A stretch of 64,000 bases of DNA, from assembly GCA_951828535.1 (NCBI GenBank), contig OX639990.1, positions 2,901,300 to 2,965,299 on the forward strand, written 5' to 3'. A program made the translations under genes and the position numbers. How positions within the stretch are numbered: the stretch's first letter is position 1; each line of letters begins with the position of its first letter. The notes under the pieces were generated by a model. The model saw only the letters and a list, made by a program, of their open reading frames with translations, was not told where the DNA came from and did not search any database. This stretch comes from an uncultured Candidatus Entotheonella sp. (GTDB lineage: Bacteria > Tectomicrobia > Entotheonellia > Entotheonellales > Entotheonellaceae). Positions 11,083 to 19,810 of this stretch are shown here, one piece after another.

Positions 11083-13338
11083 ATGGACGACTTCCAGCGC
11101 CGAGCGGAACGGGGTTTTGCGGGCCTGCAAGTGGCCGAGTCGCTTAAGCAGAACGCCCTCCGTGCCCTGGCCTCTTGGCTCACCGAGGACGCCCTGACGC
11201 CGTACCGTGCGCAACTACACTGGCTGATCGAAACGGAATGTTGGTCGCTCTTGCTGGATGGCTTCTATCGCGTCCTGCCCTTTGGCACCGGGGGGCGCCG
11301 CGGGCCGGTCGGCATCGGCCCGAATCGCTTCAATCCGTGGACCCTGGCGTCCTCCGTGCAGGGGCACGTCGCCTACCTTCAGGAACGCCATCCCGGGGCG
11401 CCGCTCTCGGTGGTCATCGCCTACGACGTGCGCGTGTTTCAGGACTTGCGCGGGCTGTATAACCCGGACCTGCCCAATCCGCTGCTCGGCATGACGTCGC
11501 GGGATTTTGCGCGCACGGCGGCGGGCGTGTACGCGGCGCACGGGATTGCCGTGCACATGCTGCCGGAAGATGCCGAGACGTATATCTCCACGCCCGAGTT
11601 GTCTTATGCCGTCCGCGCCCTCGGCGCCAGCGCCGGGCTCAATATCTCCGCGTCGCACAACCACCCGGACGATAACGGCGGCAAGTTTTACAACGCCCAG
11701 GGAGCGCAGGACGTGCCGCCGGACGATGAGGCGATGGCCAACAAGGTGGCGGACATTACGCGGGTCAAGGCGCTTGATTTCGCCGCCGCCAAGGCCAGCG
11801 GGCTGCTGTCGCCGGTGCCGCCGCGGGTGCACGAGGCGTACGTGGCGCTGAACGTTGCGCAATCGCTGCAACCGGCGGCGCGGCGCGCCAAGATCGTGTT
11901 CACGCCGCTCCACGGCACGGCCGACAGCACGGTCGGCGAAGTGTTACGGCGGGCGGGGTTTGAGGTTGTCATGGTAGACGAGCAGGCGACGCCGGACGGC
12001 GCTTTTCCGGCGGTGCCGTTCCGCGCTCCGAACCCGGAGGTGCCGCAGGCCATGGCGATGGGCATGGCGTTGGCCGAAAAATCGAACGCCGACGCGGTGC
12101 TGGCCTGCGATCCCGATGCCGACCGTATCGGCGCGTGCTCGCGCACCGCGGAGGGCGCCTACCGCTTCCTCACCGGTAACGAAATCGCCGTCCTGGTCAC
12201 CCACTACAAGCTGGAACAGTTGCAACACCTCGGACGCCTGCCGGCACGACCGCTGGTGATCAAGACCGAGGTGACCACCGAGCTCCTGCGGCCCATCACC
12301 GCCCACTTCGGCGGCACGCTGATCGGCGATCTGCTGGTCGGCCTCAAGTACCATGCCAACGTGCTGCACCAAATCGAGCAGCGGCAACGATACGGCGCCG
12401 TCACCGCCACGCTGGACGACTTCATCGTCGCCGTCGAGGAGAGCCACGGCATCCTGGTGACCCCGGACATGCGCGACAAAGACGCCGCCGGCGCCGCCCT
12501 GCTGCTGGCTGAGCTGGCGGCTCGCCAACGCCAACAGGGGCGGCTACTGCTCGATTACCTGGACGACATCTACAGGCGCTACGGCTACTTCGCCAACCTC
12601 GGCGCCTCGATGGTGATGAGCGGAGCCGAGGGCGCCAGCCGTATTCAACACATTCAAGACACCCTGCGCCACAGCCCGCCCAAGGAGATCGCCGGCTGGG
12701 AGGTGACACGGGCGGTCGACCACTGGGACGAGAGCGGCGCGCACGGCCCGCTGCTCTCCGACACCGACCGCGCGGCCCGCAACGTGTTGGCGTATCAATT
12801 GACCAACGGCGCGCGCGTCATCATCCGACCCTCCGGCACCGAGCCCAAAAACAAGCTGTACCTGGAAGTCCCGGCGCCGCCCCTGGGCATCGAGGCCGGA
12901 GACGGCGCCCTGGCGCGCAGCAAGACTGCAACCGACGCCCTGGCGCAACGTCTGGCCGATGACTTCAACCGCCAGATGCTGGCGACCATCGGCGTTGACC
13001 TGCCGGAGTATGCGTTTCGCATCTCCGCCTTGGTGCCGCTCGACAAACGGCTCGATTTCGTTGAGCGCTTCGTACCGGGTTTCGAAGAGCGGGTACTCGC
13101 CTATGCGCAGGGCCAAGGCACGCCGCAGGCGGTATCGCGTTGGGTGGACGACCAGTTGGCGTCGTACGGTAAAGACGCCCGCGGCTTGGTGGGCGACGCC
13201 GTGTCGACCTACCTGCACGCCGGGCGGCAGCAGGTAGAGGGGATGACGAGCGCGGAAGCATCACGGCGCCGGCAGTGCCTCGATGCCATGGAAACCATCT
13301 TTTTCGGCTCGCAAGGCGGAGAACCGCATGCCACTTGA
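11083..13338 (+). CDS. Phospho-sugar mutase (alpha-D-phosphohexomutase family), long form
   Basis: A 751-residue phosphoglucomutase/phosphomannomutase-superfamily enzyme that moves a phosphate between C1 and C6 of a hexose. The four signature loops appear in order: phosphoserine loop NISASHNHPDDNGG (about residue 190), metal loop DPDADRIG (about 343), sugar-specificity EESHG (about 451) and phosphate-binding RPSGTEPKNK (about 582). About 120 extra residues after the last domain make it longer than the usual 450-580 residues. ATG 11083 follows GGAG by 9 bases; GTG 11068 is an alternative. It overlaps the glycerate kinase gene by 11 bases. Confidence 0.9.
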   Translation: MDDFQRRAERGFAGLQVAESLKQNALRALASWLTEDALTPYRAQLHWLIETECWSLLLDGFYRVLPFGTGGRRGPVGIGPNRFNPWTLASSVQGHVAYLQERHPGAPLSVVIAYDVRVFQDLRGLYNPDLPNPLLGMTSRDFARTAAGVYAAHGIAVHMLPEDAETYISTPELSYAVRALGASAGLNISASHNHPDDNGGKFYNAQGAQDVPPDDEAMANKVADITRVKALDFAAAKASGLLSPVPPRVHEAYVALNVAQSLQPAARRAKIVFTPLHGTADSTVGEVLRRAGFEVVMVDEQATPDGAFPAVPFRAPNPEVPQAMAMGMALAEKSNADAVLACDPDADRIGACSRTAEGAYRFLTGNEIAVLVTHYKLEQLQHLGRLPARPLVIKTEVTTELLRPITAHFGGTLIGDLLVGLKYHANVLHQIEQRQRYGAVTATLDDFIVAVEESHGILVTPDMRDKDAAGAALLLAELAARQRQQGRLLLDYLDDIYRRYGYFANLGASMVMSGAEGASRIQHIQDTLRHSPPKEIAGWEVTRAVDHWDESGAHGPLLSDTDRAARNVLAYQLTNGARVIIRPSGTEPKNKLYLEVPAPPLGIEAGDGALARSKTATDALAQRLADDFNRQMLATIGVDLPEYAFRISALVPLDKRLDFVERFVPGFEERVLAYAQGQGTPQAVSRWVDDQLASYGKDARGLVGDAVSTYLHAGRQQVEGMTSAEASRRRQCLDAMETIFFGSQGGEPHAT

Positions 13339-14692
13339 TCCACCCACCCAATCCTCACCAACCTCCCTGGCCCGATTACGCGACGACAGCCGGGCCATTT
13401 TTGCTGCCGGCGTGGCCGCCGTGGACCCCTTGGTTGCCGTGCAGCGCGCCGTGGTGCGTCATGGCGATACGTTGGAAGTGGACGGCGTGGCCTATGACCT
13501 GCGGCGTTTTGCGCACATTTACGTCGTCGGCACCGGCAAGGGGAGCGCCGTCATGGTGCAGGGTCTGGAGGCGATTCTGGGCGAGCGCATCAGCGCCGGG
13601 TCGGTGACGGTGAAGTACGAACACACCGCGCCCGTGGAGCGGGTGAGGCTCTATGAGGCGGCCCACCCGATCCCGGACGCCGCCGGGGTGCAGGGCGCCA
13701 ACGCCGCTATGGAACTGATGCGGCAGGCAGGCGCCGATGATCTGGTGTTCTGCCTGCTGTCCGGCGGCGGCTCGGCATTGTGGCCGGCGCCGAGCGCCAA
13801 TATTTCATTGCCCGAAAAACAGCGGATGACCGGCCTGCTCATCGACTGCGGCGCGCGCATCGACGAAATCAACGTGATCCGCAAGCATCTGTCCGGCATC
13901 AAGGGCGGCCAACTGGCGCGCCTGGCGGCCCCGGCACGGCTGATCGCCCTGGTGCTGTCCGACGTCGTGGGCGACCGGCTCGACGCCATCGCTTCCGGAC
14001 CGACGGTGCCCGACCCGACGACGTTCCGGGACTGCTTGGACATCCTGACGCGCTACGACCTGCTCGACCGCTTGCCGGACAGCATTCGCGCCCATTTGCA
14101 GCGGGGCTTGGCGGGAGACGCGCCCGAAACGCCCAAGGCCGGCGATTCCGTCTTTGAACTGGGCCAGACGGTGGTCGTAGCGAATAACCGCCTCGCCCTG
14201 CGCGCCGCTCAAGAGGCCGCCGAGGCGCGGGGCTACACGACCCTGCTGCTGTCATCCACCCTTGAAGGCGAGGCGCGCCACGTCGCCCGCATGCACGCCG
14301 CCATTGCCCAGGAAATCTGCCAAAGCGGACAGCCCATTCGCCCGCCCGCCTGTGTCATTTCCGGCGGCGAAACGACGGTCACCGTGCGCGGCAACGGCAA
14401 GGGCGGGCGCAGCCAGGAATTCGCCTTGGCCGCCGCGCTGCACATCGCCGGGCTGGACAACACCGTCGTACTCAGCGGCGGCACCGACGGCAGCGACGGC
14501 CCCACCGACGCCGCCGGCGCCCTGGTCGATGGCCGCACGGTGGCGCGCGCCGAAGCGCTCGGTTTGCAGACCGAGGCATTTCTGCACCGCAACGACGCTT
14601 ATCATTTCTTCCAGGCACTCGACGATCTGTTGCTCACCGGGCCGACCGGCACCAACGTCATGGACATGTACGTCGTGCTCGTCGGTGCCTGA
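13328..14692 (+). CDS. Glycerate 2-kinase (GckA/MOFRL family)
   Basis: A 454-residue enzyme of the DUF4147 + MOFRL architecture that phosphorylates D-glycerate to 2-phosphoglycerate. Landmarks are YVVGTGKGSAVM, LLSGGGSALWPAP, INVIRKHLSGIKGGQLARL and LVLSDVVGDRLDAIASGPTVPD in the N-domain, and GGETTVTVRGNGKGGRSQEF with SGGTDGSDGPTDAAGALVDG in the MOFRL part. GGAG sits 7 bases before ATG 13328. It overlaps the sugar mutase gene, so the two form an operon that could feed sugar acids and glycerate into glycolysis. It is not the GarK/GlxK type. Confidence 0.93.
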   Translation: MPLDPPTQSSPTSLARLRDDSRAIFAAGVAAVDPLVAVQRAVVRHGDTLEVDGVAYDLRRFAHIYVVGTGKGSAVMVQGLEAILGERISAGSVTVKYEHTAPVERVRLYEAAHPIPDAAGVQGANAAMELMRQAGADDLVFCLLSGGGSALWPAPSANISLPEKQRMTGLLIDCGARIDEINVIRKHLSGIKGGQLARLAAPARLIALVLSDVVGDRLDAIASGPTVPDPTTFRDCLDILTRYDLLDRLPDSIRAHLQRGLAGDAPETPKAGDSVFELGQTVVVANNRLALRAAQEAAEARGYTTLLLSSTLEGEARHVARMHAAIAQEICQSGQPIRPPACVISGGETTVTVRGNGKGGRSQEFALAAALHIAGLDNTVVLSGGTDGSDGPTDAAGALVDGRTVARAEALGLQTEAFLHRNDAYHFFQALDDLLLTGPTGTNVMDMYVVLVGA

Positions 14693-14707
14693 CGTTTCCA
14701 CATGGTG

Positions 14708-14733
14708 GTCGGATTAGCGCAGCGTAATCCGAC
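14708..14733. repeat. Dispersed palindromic repeat, copy 1
   Basis: A perfect 9-bp stem, GTCGGATTA ... TAATCCGAC, separated by GCGCAGCG and followed by ATTCC. Two more 26-bp copies in this window (19485 and 51427) share stem, spacing and flanking ACATTC. It lies between the glycerate kinase and an SDR gene and could act as a weak bidirectional transcript end or mRNA stabiliser. Confidence 0.75.
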
Positions 14734-14766
14734 ATTCCACGTCATCCTGAAGAAAGGGTTTTGTTC

Positions 14767-15534
14767 ATGGATCTAGGTTTACGAGACAAAGTGGCTGTCG
14801 TTACCGGCGGCAGCAAGGGTATTGGCAGGGCCATCGTGCTGGAATTGGCAAGCGAGGGCTGCAAGGTCGCCTTTTCAGCGCGCGGCGAGGAAGCGCTGCG
14901 ACAGACCGAGCAGGAGGCCGCACGGCACGCCGAGGTTCTAGGCGTGCAAGCAGACATGACGCAACCGGCGGACATCGAGCGCGTCATCGACGGCGCCGCG
15001 GCGGCGTTCGACGGCATCGACATTCTGATCAACAACGTGGGCGGCTCGCGGGGCGGCCAGACGTGGGACACCAGCGACGACGACTGGAACCTGGCGCTGG
15101 ACCTGAACCTGTTCGCGGCCATTCGCGCCTCGCGGCAGGCGATTCCGCTCATGCGTCAGCGCGGCGGCGGGCGCATCATCAACATCTCGTCCATTTACGG
15201 GCGGGAAGCGGGCGGCCCCATGACCTACAACGTGGTCAAGGCGGGCATGAACAGCTGGTCGAAATCGCTGGCCAAGCAACTGGCTCAAGATGGGATTCTG
15301 GTCAATGTGGTGGCGCCGGGCTCCATTCTGTTTCCCGGCGGCTCGTGGGAGCGGCGGCAGCAGGACAACCCGGAGTTCATCGCCAATTTCGTGCGCACCG
15401 AGATGCCCTTGGGGCGTTTTGGCCACCCGGAAGAGGTGGCGGCGATGGTGGTGTTTCTCGCCTCGCAGCGGGGGTCGCTGATGACCGGCGCCTGCATCAA
15501 CGTGGACGGCTGCCAGTCGCGCTCAAACATCTGA
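14767..15534 (+). CDS. SDR-family oxidoreductase (3-oxoacyl reductase-like)
   Basis: A 255-residue classical short-chain dehydrogenase/reductase. The nucleotide-binding TGGSKGIG motif at the N-terminus, the NNVG variant of NNAG, ISSIYG and the catalytic YNVVK (Tyr-xxx-Lys) are all present. Family members reduce or oxidise carbonyl/hydroxyl groups with NAD(P)(H). The C-terminal part (GRFGHPEEVAAMVVFLAS...TGACINVDG) is that of 3-oxoacyl-ACP-reductase-like SDRs. ATG 14767 follows AAAGGG by 8 bases. Substrate unknown. Confidence 0.9.
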   Translation: MDLGLRDKVAVVTGGSKGIGRAIVLELASEGCKVAFSARGEEALRQTEQEAARHAEVLGVQADMTQPADIERVIDGAAAAFDGIDILINNVGGSRGGQTWDTSDDDWNLALDLNLFAAIRASRQAIPLMRQRGGGRIINISSIYGREAGGPMTYNVVKAGMNSWSKSLAKQLAQDGILVNVVAPGSILFPGGSWERRQQDNPEFIANFVRTEMPLGRFGHPEEVAAMVVFLASQRGSLMTGACINVDGCQSRSNI

Positions 15535-15579
15535 ATCAGGTTTGATGGTCCTTGGCTGGCAAGCCTTGTCCCGCCCACC

Positions 15580-16758
15580 CTAGCGGCAATGTCGGGCGGT
15601 GAAGGTGACCTTGCCGGTTTTGGGATGCAGGTGGAGGCTGAGGCGCCCTTCGAGAACGGCCAGCAACTCCCGGCCTACCAGCTCGCCACGCCATCCTTCC
15701 AACACCGGGCTGCCCTCGGTGGGCAGTCGGTCCTTGCGATAACGCCGAACCAGCGTTTCGAGATCGTTGCGGTTGGCGATGAACGAGGCGGGAAGCTTTT
15801 CACGCTGGCACAAGGCTTTGAGGCTGGCGTCAAGGAATTTTACGGTCAGTTCCTCGGATGGCGTCAGACGGTGGTCTCGATTTTCCGGCTTCGGCTGATC
15901 TGCCTCGGGCACCTCGAGCCCGCGTTGCACCGTCATCAGAAGGGCGTCTGCCGAGCGCTCCAATTCGCGCTGCGGCAGGCCGCGCAGGCGTTGCAGGTCG
16001 TCGCGCGTCTGGGGCGCCCGGCGAGCCAGGTCCACCAGGATTTCGTTGCTGAGAACGCGCCCGGCTGGGCGATTGCGTTGCCGCGCTTCGTCGTCGCGCC
16101 ATGCCGCCAGTTCGCGCAGAATGGTCAGCCCTTGGGGCGACAGGTTTTTGCCGTTGCGGATGCGGCGGTAGAGGGTGCGCGGATTGCGTTCGTACAGGGC
16201 GGGATCGGCGTATTTTCGGCACTCGTCGGCGGCCCATGCGGCCCGGCCCATGGCATTGAGGCGCTTGCTGAGCTGGTCGTGCATCGGCAGCAGGTAGCGC
16301 ACGTCGTCCAGGGCGTACTTGGTCTGCGAGGGCAACAGCGGGCGACGCAGCCAGTCCGAATAGCTCTCGCCCTTTGTCAGCGACACGCTCAGCAGGGCGT
16401 CAACCAGCCGGCCGTATGACAATTGCTCGCCGAGCCCAGCCATGGAGGCGGCGATCTGGGTATCGAATATCGGCTGGGTGAGCATGCCGGTATGCCAATG
16501 CAGTACCTCGACGTCCTGGCCGGCGGCGTGCAGCACCTTGAGAACGTCGGTGGCCGTCAGCACCTCGATCAAGGGCGACAGATCGTCCACCGTCAGCGGA
16601 TCGACGATAGCGCAGGTGTCGCGGACGGCGATCTGGATCAGCGCCAGTTGCGGGGCGTAGGTATTCTCGCGGATGAATTCGAGGTCGATCGCCAATCGTC
16701 CTTCAGTCCGCGCTTGCGCACAGAGGCGACGCAATGGCTCTGAGCTTTCGATATACAT
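15580..16758 (-). CDS. rnd: Ribonuclease D
   Basis: A 392-residue 3'-5' exoribonuclease acting on tRNA precursors and other structured RNAs. The DEDDy exonuclease domain is visible: D25 and E27 in AIDLEF, HAAGQDVEVL with the second Asp, and YALDDVRYL with the final Tyr/Asp pair. Two HRDC-type helical domains follow (LTILRELAAWRDDEARQRN and GWRGELVGRELLAVLEGRL). The start MYIESSEPL at 16758 matches the family. The open frame extends further upstream but without similarity. It is convergent with the SDR gene. Confidence 0.95.
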   Translation of the reverse strand: MYIESSEPLRRLCAQARTEGRLAIDLEFIRENTYAPQLALIQIAVRDTCAIVDPLTVDDLSPLIEVLTATDVLKVLHAAGQDVEVLHWHTGMLTQPIFDTQIAASMAGLGEQLSYGRLVDALLSVSLTKGESYSDWLRRPLLPSQTKYALDDVRYLLPMHDQLSKRLNAMGRAAWAADECRKYADPALYERNPRTLYRRIRNGKNLSPQGLTILRELAAWRDDEARQRNRPAGRVLSNEILVDLARRAPQTRDDLQRLRGLPQRELERSADALLMTVQRGLEVPEADQPKPENRDHRLTPSEELTVKFLDASLKALCQREKLPASFIANRNDLETLVRRYRKDRLPTEGSPVLEGWRGELVGRELLAVLEGRLSLHLHPKTGKVTFTARHCR

Positions 16759-16824
16759 GGCGTGCTTTCTATTGTCGGGGATTGAGATGCTTGGAGTCGG
16801 GGAATGGCCCGTGGGGAGTCGGGA

Positions 16825-17670
16825 ATGGCGGAACGCATGACGCGGATCATTGTAACAGCCCTGCTCGTTTTCGGCTATACGGCGGTTGCGGCAGCGGACG
16901 GCTCCCCGACGGCCACCCGGGAAATTGCGCGCGGTCATGCCCTGCTGGCGGCGGCGCGCCTGGCACCGGCCGGGGAGGAAAAAGAGGACCTGCTATCCGA
17001 GGCCGTCGAGGCGTTCAAGTCGGGCTACCGGTGGTTTGGCCGTAACACCCAGGTGCGGGCACTGCTCGGCGCGGCGCAGGGCTACCTGATGGTGCAGACA
17101 CCGCGGCGCGTCTTTCCGTTCCTGTGGCAGGCGACGCCGCTGCACCGCGCCGAGAGAAGCGCGCAACAGGCGCTGGTGATGCAGCCGGACAGCCCGGCGG
17201 CGGCTTTCCTGCTGGGATTGATTTACTGGCGCCAGGCGCGGACCGCCAAGGACCCAACTGAACCCATGGCGCTAAGCCACGAATACATGGCCAAAGCGGC
17301 CGATTTGGGGATGCCCGTTGTAGCGCCAGATTGGGCGGATGGCCCGCTGCATGCCTTCGAAATGGAGGATACGCTCTCGGTGCTGCGCTACGCAGACGCC
17401 CGCGGCACGGGAAAACCGGACGATCTGCTCTTCGTCTATGAGAAGGGGGAGAACCGGTACGTCGTGGTGGTCGTGGTCGCTGGCAAGGCGTATCCGCTGG
17501 TGGCGGAGGCGGTGACCGGGACGGTGGTTTCACGCGGCGTATTTGAAAAAATCAGCATCGACACGCAGCCGCAAGGGGCGCCGCAAATTGGCATCCATGC
17601 CCGGCAGGATGGCCGGCTAACCGCCGCGTCGTTCGTGTGGAACGGCAACGGATTCGTGCCGTCAGACTGA
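16825..17670 (+). CDS. Secreted TPR-like hypothetical protein
   Basis: A 281-residue protein with a signal peptide (MTRIIVTALLVFGYTAVAAA) and helical, TPR-like repeats: EIARGHALLAAARL, SEAVEAFKSGYRWFGRN, AERSAQQALVMQPDSPAAAFLLGLIYW. The second half is beta-rich (ENRYVVVVVVAGKAYPLV) and unrecognised. I do not know its function; a periplasmic role is inferred. ATG 16825 has GGGGAG 7 bases upstream, with ATG 16837 as an alternative. The upstream 40 bp contain a short direct repeat (GGAGTCGGGGAATGG / GGAGTCGGGAATGG) that duplicates the ribosome-site region. Confidence 0.65.
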   Translation: MAERMTRIIVTALLVFGYTAVAAADGSPTATREIARGHALLAAARLAPAGEEKEDLLSEAVEAFKSGYRWFGRNTQVRALLGAAQGYLMVQTPRRVFPFLWQATPLHRAERSAQQALVMQPDSPAAAFLLGLIYWRQARTAKDPTEPMALSHEYMAKAADLGMPVVAPDWADGPLHAFEMEDTLSVLRYADARGTGKPDDLLFVYEKGENRYVVVVVVAGKAYPLVAEAVTGTVVSRGVFEKISIDTQPQGAPQIGIHARQDGRLTAASFVWNGNGFVPSD

Positions 17671-17684
17671 AGCGGGACAGCGGC

Positions 17685-18485
17685 TCACGGCGACGGCAGG
17701 AAGGCGGAACCCGAAGCGACGAGGCGCTGCAGTTGGGGGGACAGGAGGGCAACATCGAGAACCGGCTCGCCGCCAACGTCCTTGACCAGCGCCACCACCG
17801 CGTAGGTGAAGCGCAGGGATTGCGCCATTTGACGCAGGAGATCTGGCGACACGCCGTTTTCCAGAGGGGCATCGTGCTCAAGGGACCACAGGAGAATGCG
17901 GTTGGCGGTGACCACGCGGAAACGCCCGTTGGCCTCGAGGGCCGATTGCAGCGCCGTCGTCCAACGCCCGTGCGGGAGGGGTTGCGTTGTCGTGTTGGCA
18001 ACCGGCAGAACCCCCAAGACCACCGGCCCCGAGGTGATGCGGACTTTGTCACCGCGCTGCGCCTCGGCGCCAGGCAGCGCCAGCAGTTGCGCCAGCGCGT
18101 AACGCTCGAAAACGTGCTCGACGATGACGTAGCCGATAGCCTCTTCGAGCCGGTTGACCCCCGGCGTGGCATCGGTTGCGGGCGCGGTTTCCCGTGACCG
18201 CAGCAGGGTCAGTTGCAATCCGGGCAGGACGTGATCGCGGGCGCCGAGGCTCAAGTAGATGTTGCCGTCCTCTACCTTGACCACTTCCCCGGTCACTTTG
18301 GGAAAATAGCGGGCAAGCTGCTCGGCCACGTCCGTCAAGACAGCCGCGTCGGGCTGCGACCAGCCCTGGGCCGGCAAGCTTTGTCCCGCCCACCCTGCCA
18401 GCAACAGCACCGCAAGGCACAACAGCCGCGCGCAGCCGCGCAACGGCTTTTTCCGGTTGCCGGCCTTGTCTCGGGTCGAAATCAC
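17685..18485 (-). CDS. Signal-peptide protein with FlgT-C-like segment, hypothetical
   Basis: A 266-residue exported protein starting at GTG 18485 with AGGAG 6 bases upstream. A signal peptide (LLCLAVLLLAGWAGQSLPAQ) precedes VTGEVVKVEDGNIYLSLGAR, followed by VLPGLQLTL, which resembles the C-terminal barrel of FlgT (flagellar assembly) and related trailing-edge domains. The rest (LGVLPVANTTTQPLPHGRW, FRVVTANRILLWSLEHD) is an LpoB/CsgG-like lipoprotein-domain pattern at best. No flagellar gene is nearby, so a flagellar role is not supported. It converges on the TPR-like gene with 14 bp between stops. Confidence 0.55.
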   Translation of the reverse strand: MISTRDKAGNRKKPLRGCARLLCLAVLLLAGWAGQSLPAQGWSQPDAAVLTDVAEQLARYFPKVTGEVVKVEDGNIYLSLGARDHVLPGLQLTLLRSRETAPATDATPGVNRLEEAIGYVIVEHVFERYALAQLLALPGAEAQRGDKVRITSGPVVLGVLPVANTTTQPLPHGRWTTALQSALEANGRFRVVTANRILLWSLEHDAPLENGVSPDLLRQMAQSLRFTYAVVALVKDVGGEPVLDVALLSPQLQRLVASGSAFLPSP

Positions 18486-18600
18486 GTCTATCTCCTAATC
18501 CTGATACGGGTCCGAAAACGGCGGCGAGCGTATCATCGCCCCGAAGAAGGTGTCAACCGCTTGACGTCGACCCATCCTCCGCCATGCGGGAGAACCACCC

Positions 18601-19023
18601 ATGCCCCTGCTGACCCGTTACTTTCTCAAAACCGCCATACTGTACTTCGTTGCCAGTTCCTGCCTTGGCGGCTATCTGCTCATCGCGGTGGGCCTGCAGC
18701 GCAGCGTGCCGCTGGTGTTGCAGCCGGTTTACTGGCACATGCTGCTCGTCGGCTGGCTCATGCAACTCATTTTCGGCGTCGCCTACTGGATGTTTCCGCC
18801 GTTCGCCAAAGGGCAGCCGCACCGCCGTCCGGCGCTGGCGTGGCTGACCTACGCGGCGCTGAACGTCGGCTTGCTGCTGCGGGTGATTGTCGAGCCCTGG
18901 CACGGCGTTCGCCCGCAACCCGGTCTGGGATGGCTGCTGGTGGGCTCGGCGGTGTTGCAGGTGGCGGCGGGGTGGATGTTTGTGATTACGATCTGGTCGC
19001 GCGTTCGCGGGCGGGGGCGGTAA
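18601..19023 (+). CDS. Small four-helix membrane protein, heme-copper-oxidase-like, copy 1
   Basis: A 140-residue integral membrane protein with four predicted helices. The second helix carries a His (VYWHMLLVGWLMQLIFGVAYWMFPP), followed by the FP/WMFP turn seen in cbb3-type oxidase subunit I and NorB relatives. It is far shorter than those enzymes, so it is probably one of the small stand-alone 'subunit I-like' proteins of unknown role, perhaps binding heme. GGGAG precedes ATG 18601. The next gene begins 3 bases after the stop and encodes a paralogue. Confidence 0.6.
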   Translation: MPLLTRYFLKTAILYFVASSCLGGYLLIAVGLQRSVPLVLQPVYWHMLLVGWLMQLIFGVAYWMFPPFAKGQPHRRPALAWLTYAALNVGLLLRVIVEPWHGVRPQPGLGWLLVGSAVLQVAAGWMFVITIWSRVRGRGR

Positions 19024-19026
19024 GGT

Positions 19027-19461
19027 ATGCCGAGGCTCAGTCGGTTCTTCCTGCGCGGCGGTTTCATCTGTCTGGCGGTGGGCATGCTGGCGGGCGGGTT
19101 GATTCTGGTGCAGAAGGGCACCGGCCGCTTCCCGTTCTTTTGGGTGCTGCTGCCGGCGCACATCTATCTCGTGCTGGTGGGTGGGGTGACGCAGTGTGCG
19201 CTGGGGGTGAGTTACTGGATTCTGCCGCGTCTGGGAGCGGGCCAGGGCCGCGGCAACACGGCGCTGGCGTGGTCGAGCTATTGGGCGCTCAACACGGCCA
19301 TCCTCCTGGTTACCCTGCACCCGGCCACCGAAATCGCCCTGGGAGCACCCGCCGCCGGTGTAACCTTCGTATGCGGCGGCGTCCTGCAAGGCGTGGCCGC
19401 CGTCGTCTTCGCGCTGCACGCCTGGCCGCGCATTCGTCCTTCGCAGGCAAGTCCGCGCTAG
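19027..19461 (+). CDS. Small four-helix membrane protein, heme-copper-oxidase-like, copy 2
   Basis: A 144-residue paralogue of the preceding protein with the same four-helix plan and the matching His helix (PAHIYLVLVGGVTQCALGVSYWILPR). The two genes are separated by 3 bases and are surely co-transcribed. They may form a heterodimer that mimics half of an oxidase subunit I bundle; that is inference. No oxidase subunit II/III or cytochrome c gene is adjacent. Confidence 0.6.
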   Translation: MPRLSRFFLRGGFICLAVGMLAGGLILVQKGTGRFPFFWVLLPAHIYLVLVGGVTQCALGVSYWILPRLGAGQGRGNTALAWSSYWALNTAILLVTLHPATEIALGAPAAGVTFVCGGVLQGVAAVVFALHAWPRIRPSQASPR

Positions 19462-19484
19462 CGCATTTCCGCATCAAGCTGTAG

Positions 19485-19510
19485 GTCGGATTAGCGAAAC
19501 GGAATTCGAC
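19485..19510. repeat. Dispersed palindromic repeat, copy 2
   Basis: GTCGGATTA GCGAAACG GAATTCGAC, an imperfect version of the 14708 repeat with the same 26-bp length and the same ACATTC-type right flank. It lies 24 bp after the second four-helix gene. Confidence 0.65.
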
Positions 19511-19810
19511 ATTCCGCTGCGCTCAGCGGACCCGCCACGATGCCTGCAAGCCAGATGGCCGCACGGTCCAGAGCCCGCCGGAAAGGATCAAGGTGGGCGG
19601 TGACGCGCTCCGCAGGAACGTCTCGCACACGAACAACACCAAGCTGATACTGCAGAGAATGACTACGACTCCGGGCACAAGAAAGGGGCCTGCCCGTAGT
19701 TCTCGGGCCGGGCGGGCCGGGAGCAGGCTACGCTCGCTCCGGCGTGGTCGTGGCGCGCGGTCTGAGGGTCACGCGCGTGAACGGCCTTAAGCCGTCCGGG
19801 TTCACTTCCA
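19511..19810. other. Intergenic region between convergent genes
   Basis: About 300 bp between the membrane-protein pair and the convergent larC. I see no gene. It contains a short ACGGC-CTTAA-GCCGT palindrome at 19781-19795 without a T tract. I looked here for a LarC2 continuation of larC in the other minus frames and found none. Confidence 0.4.
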
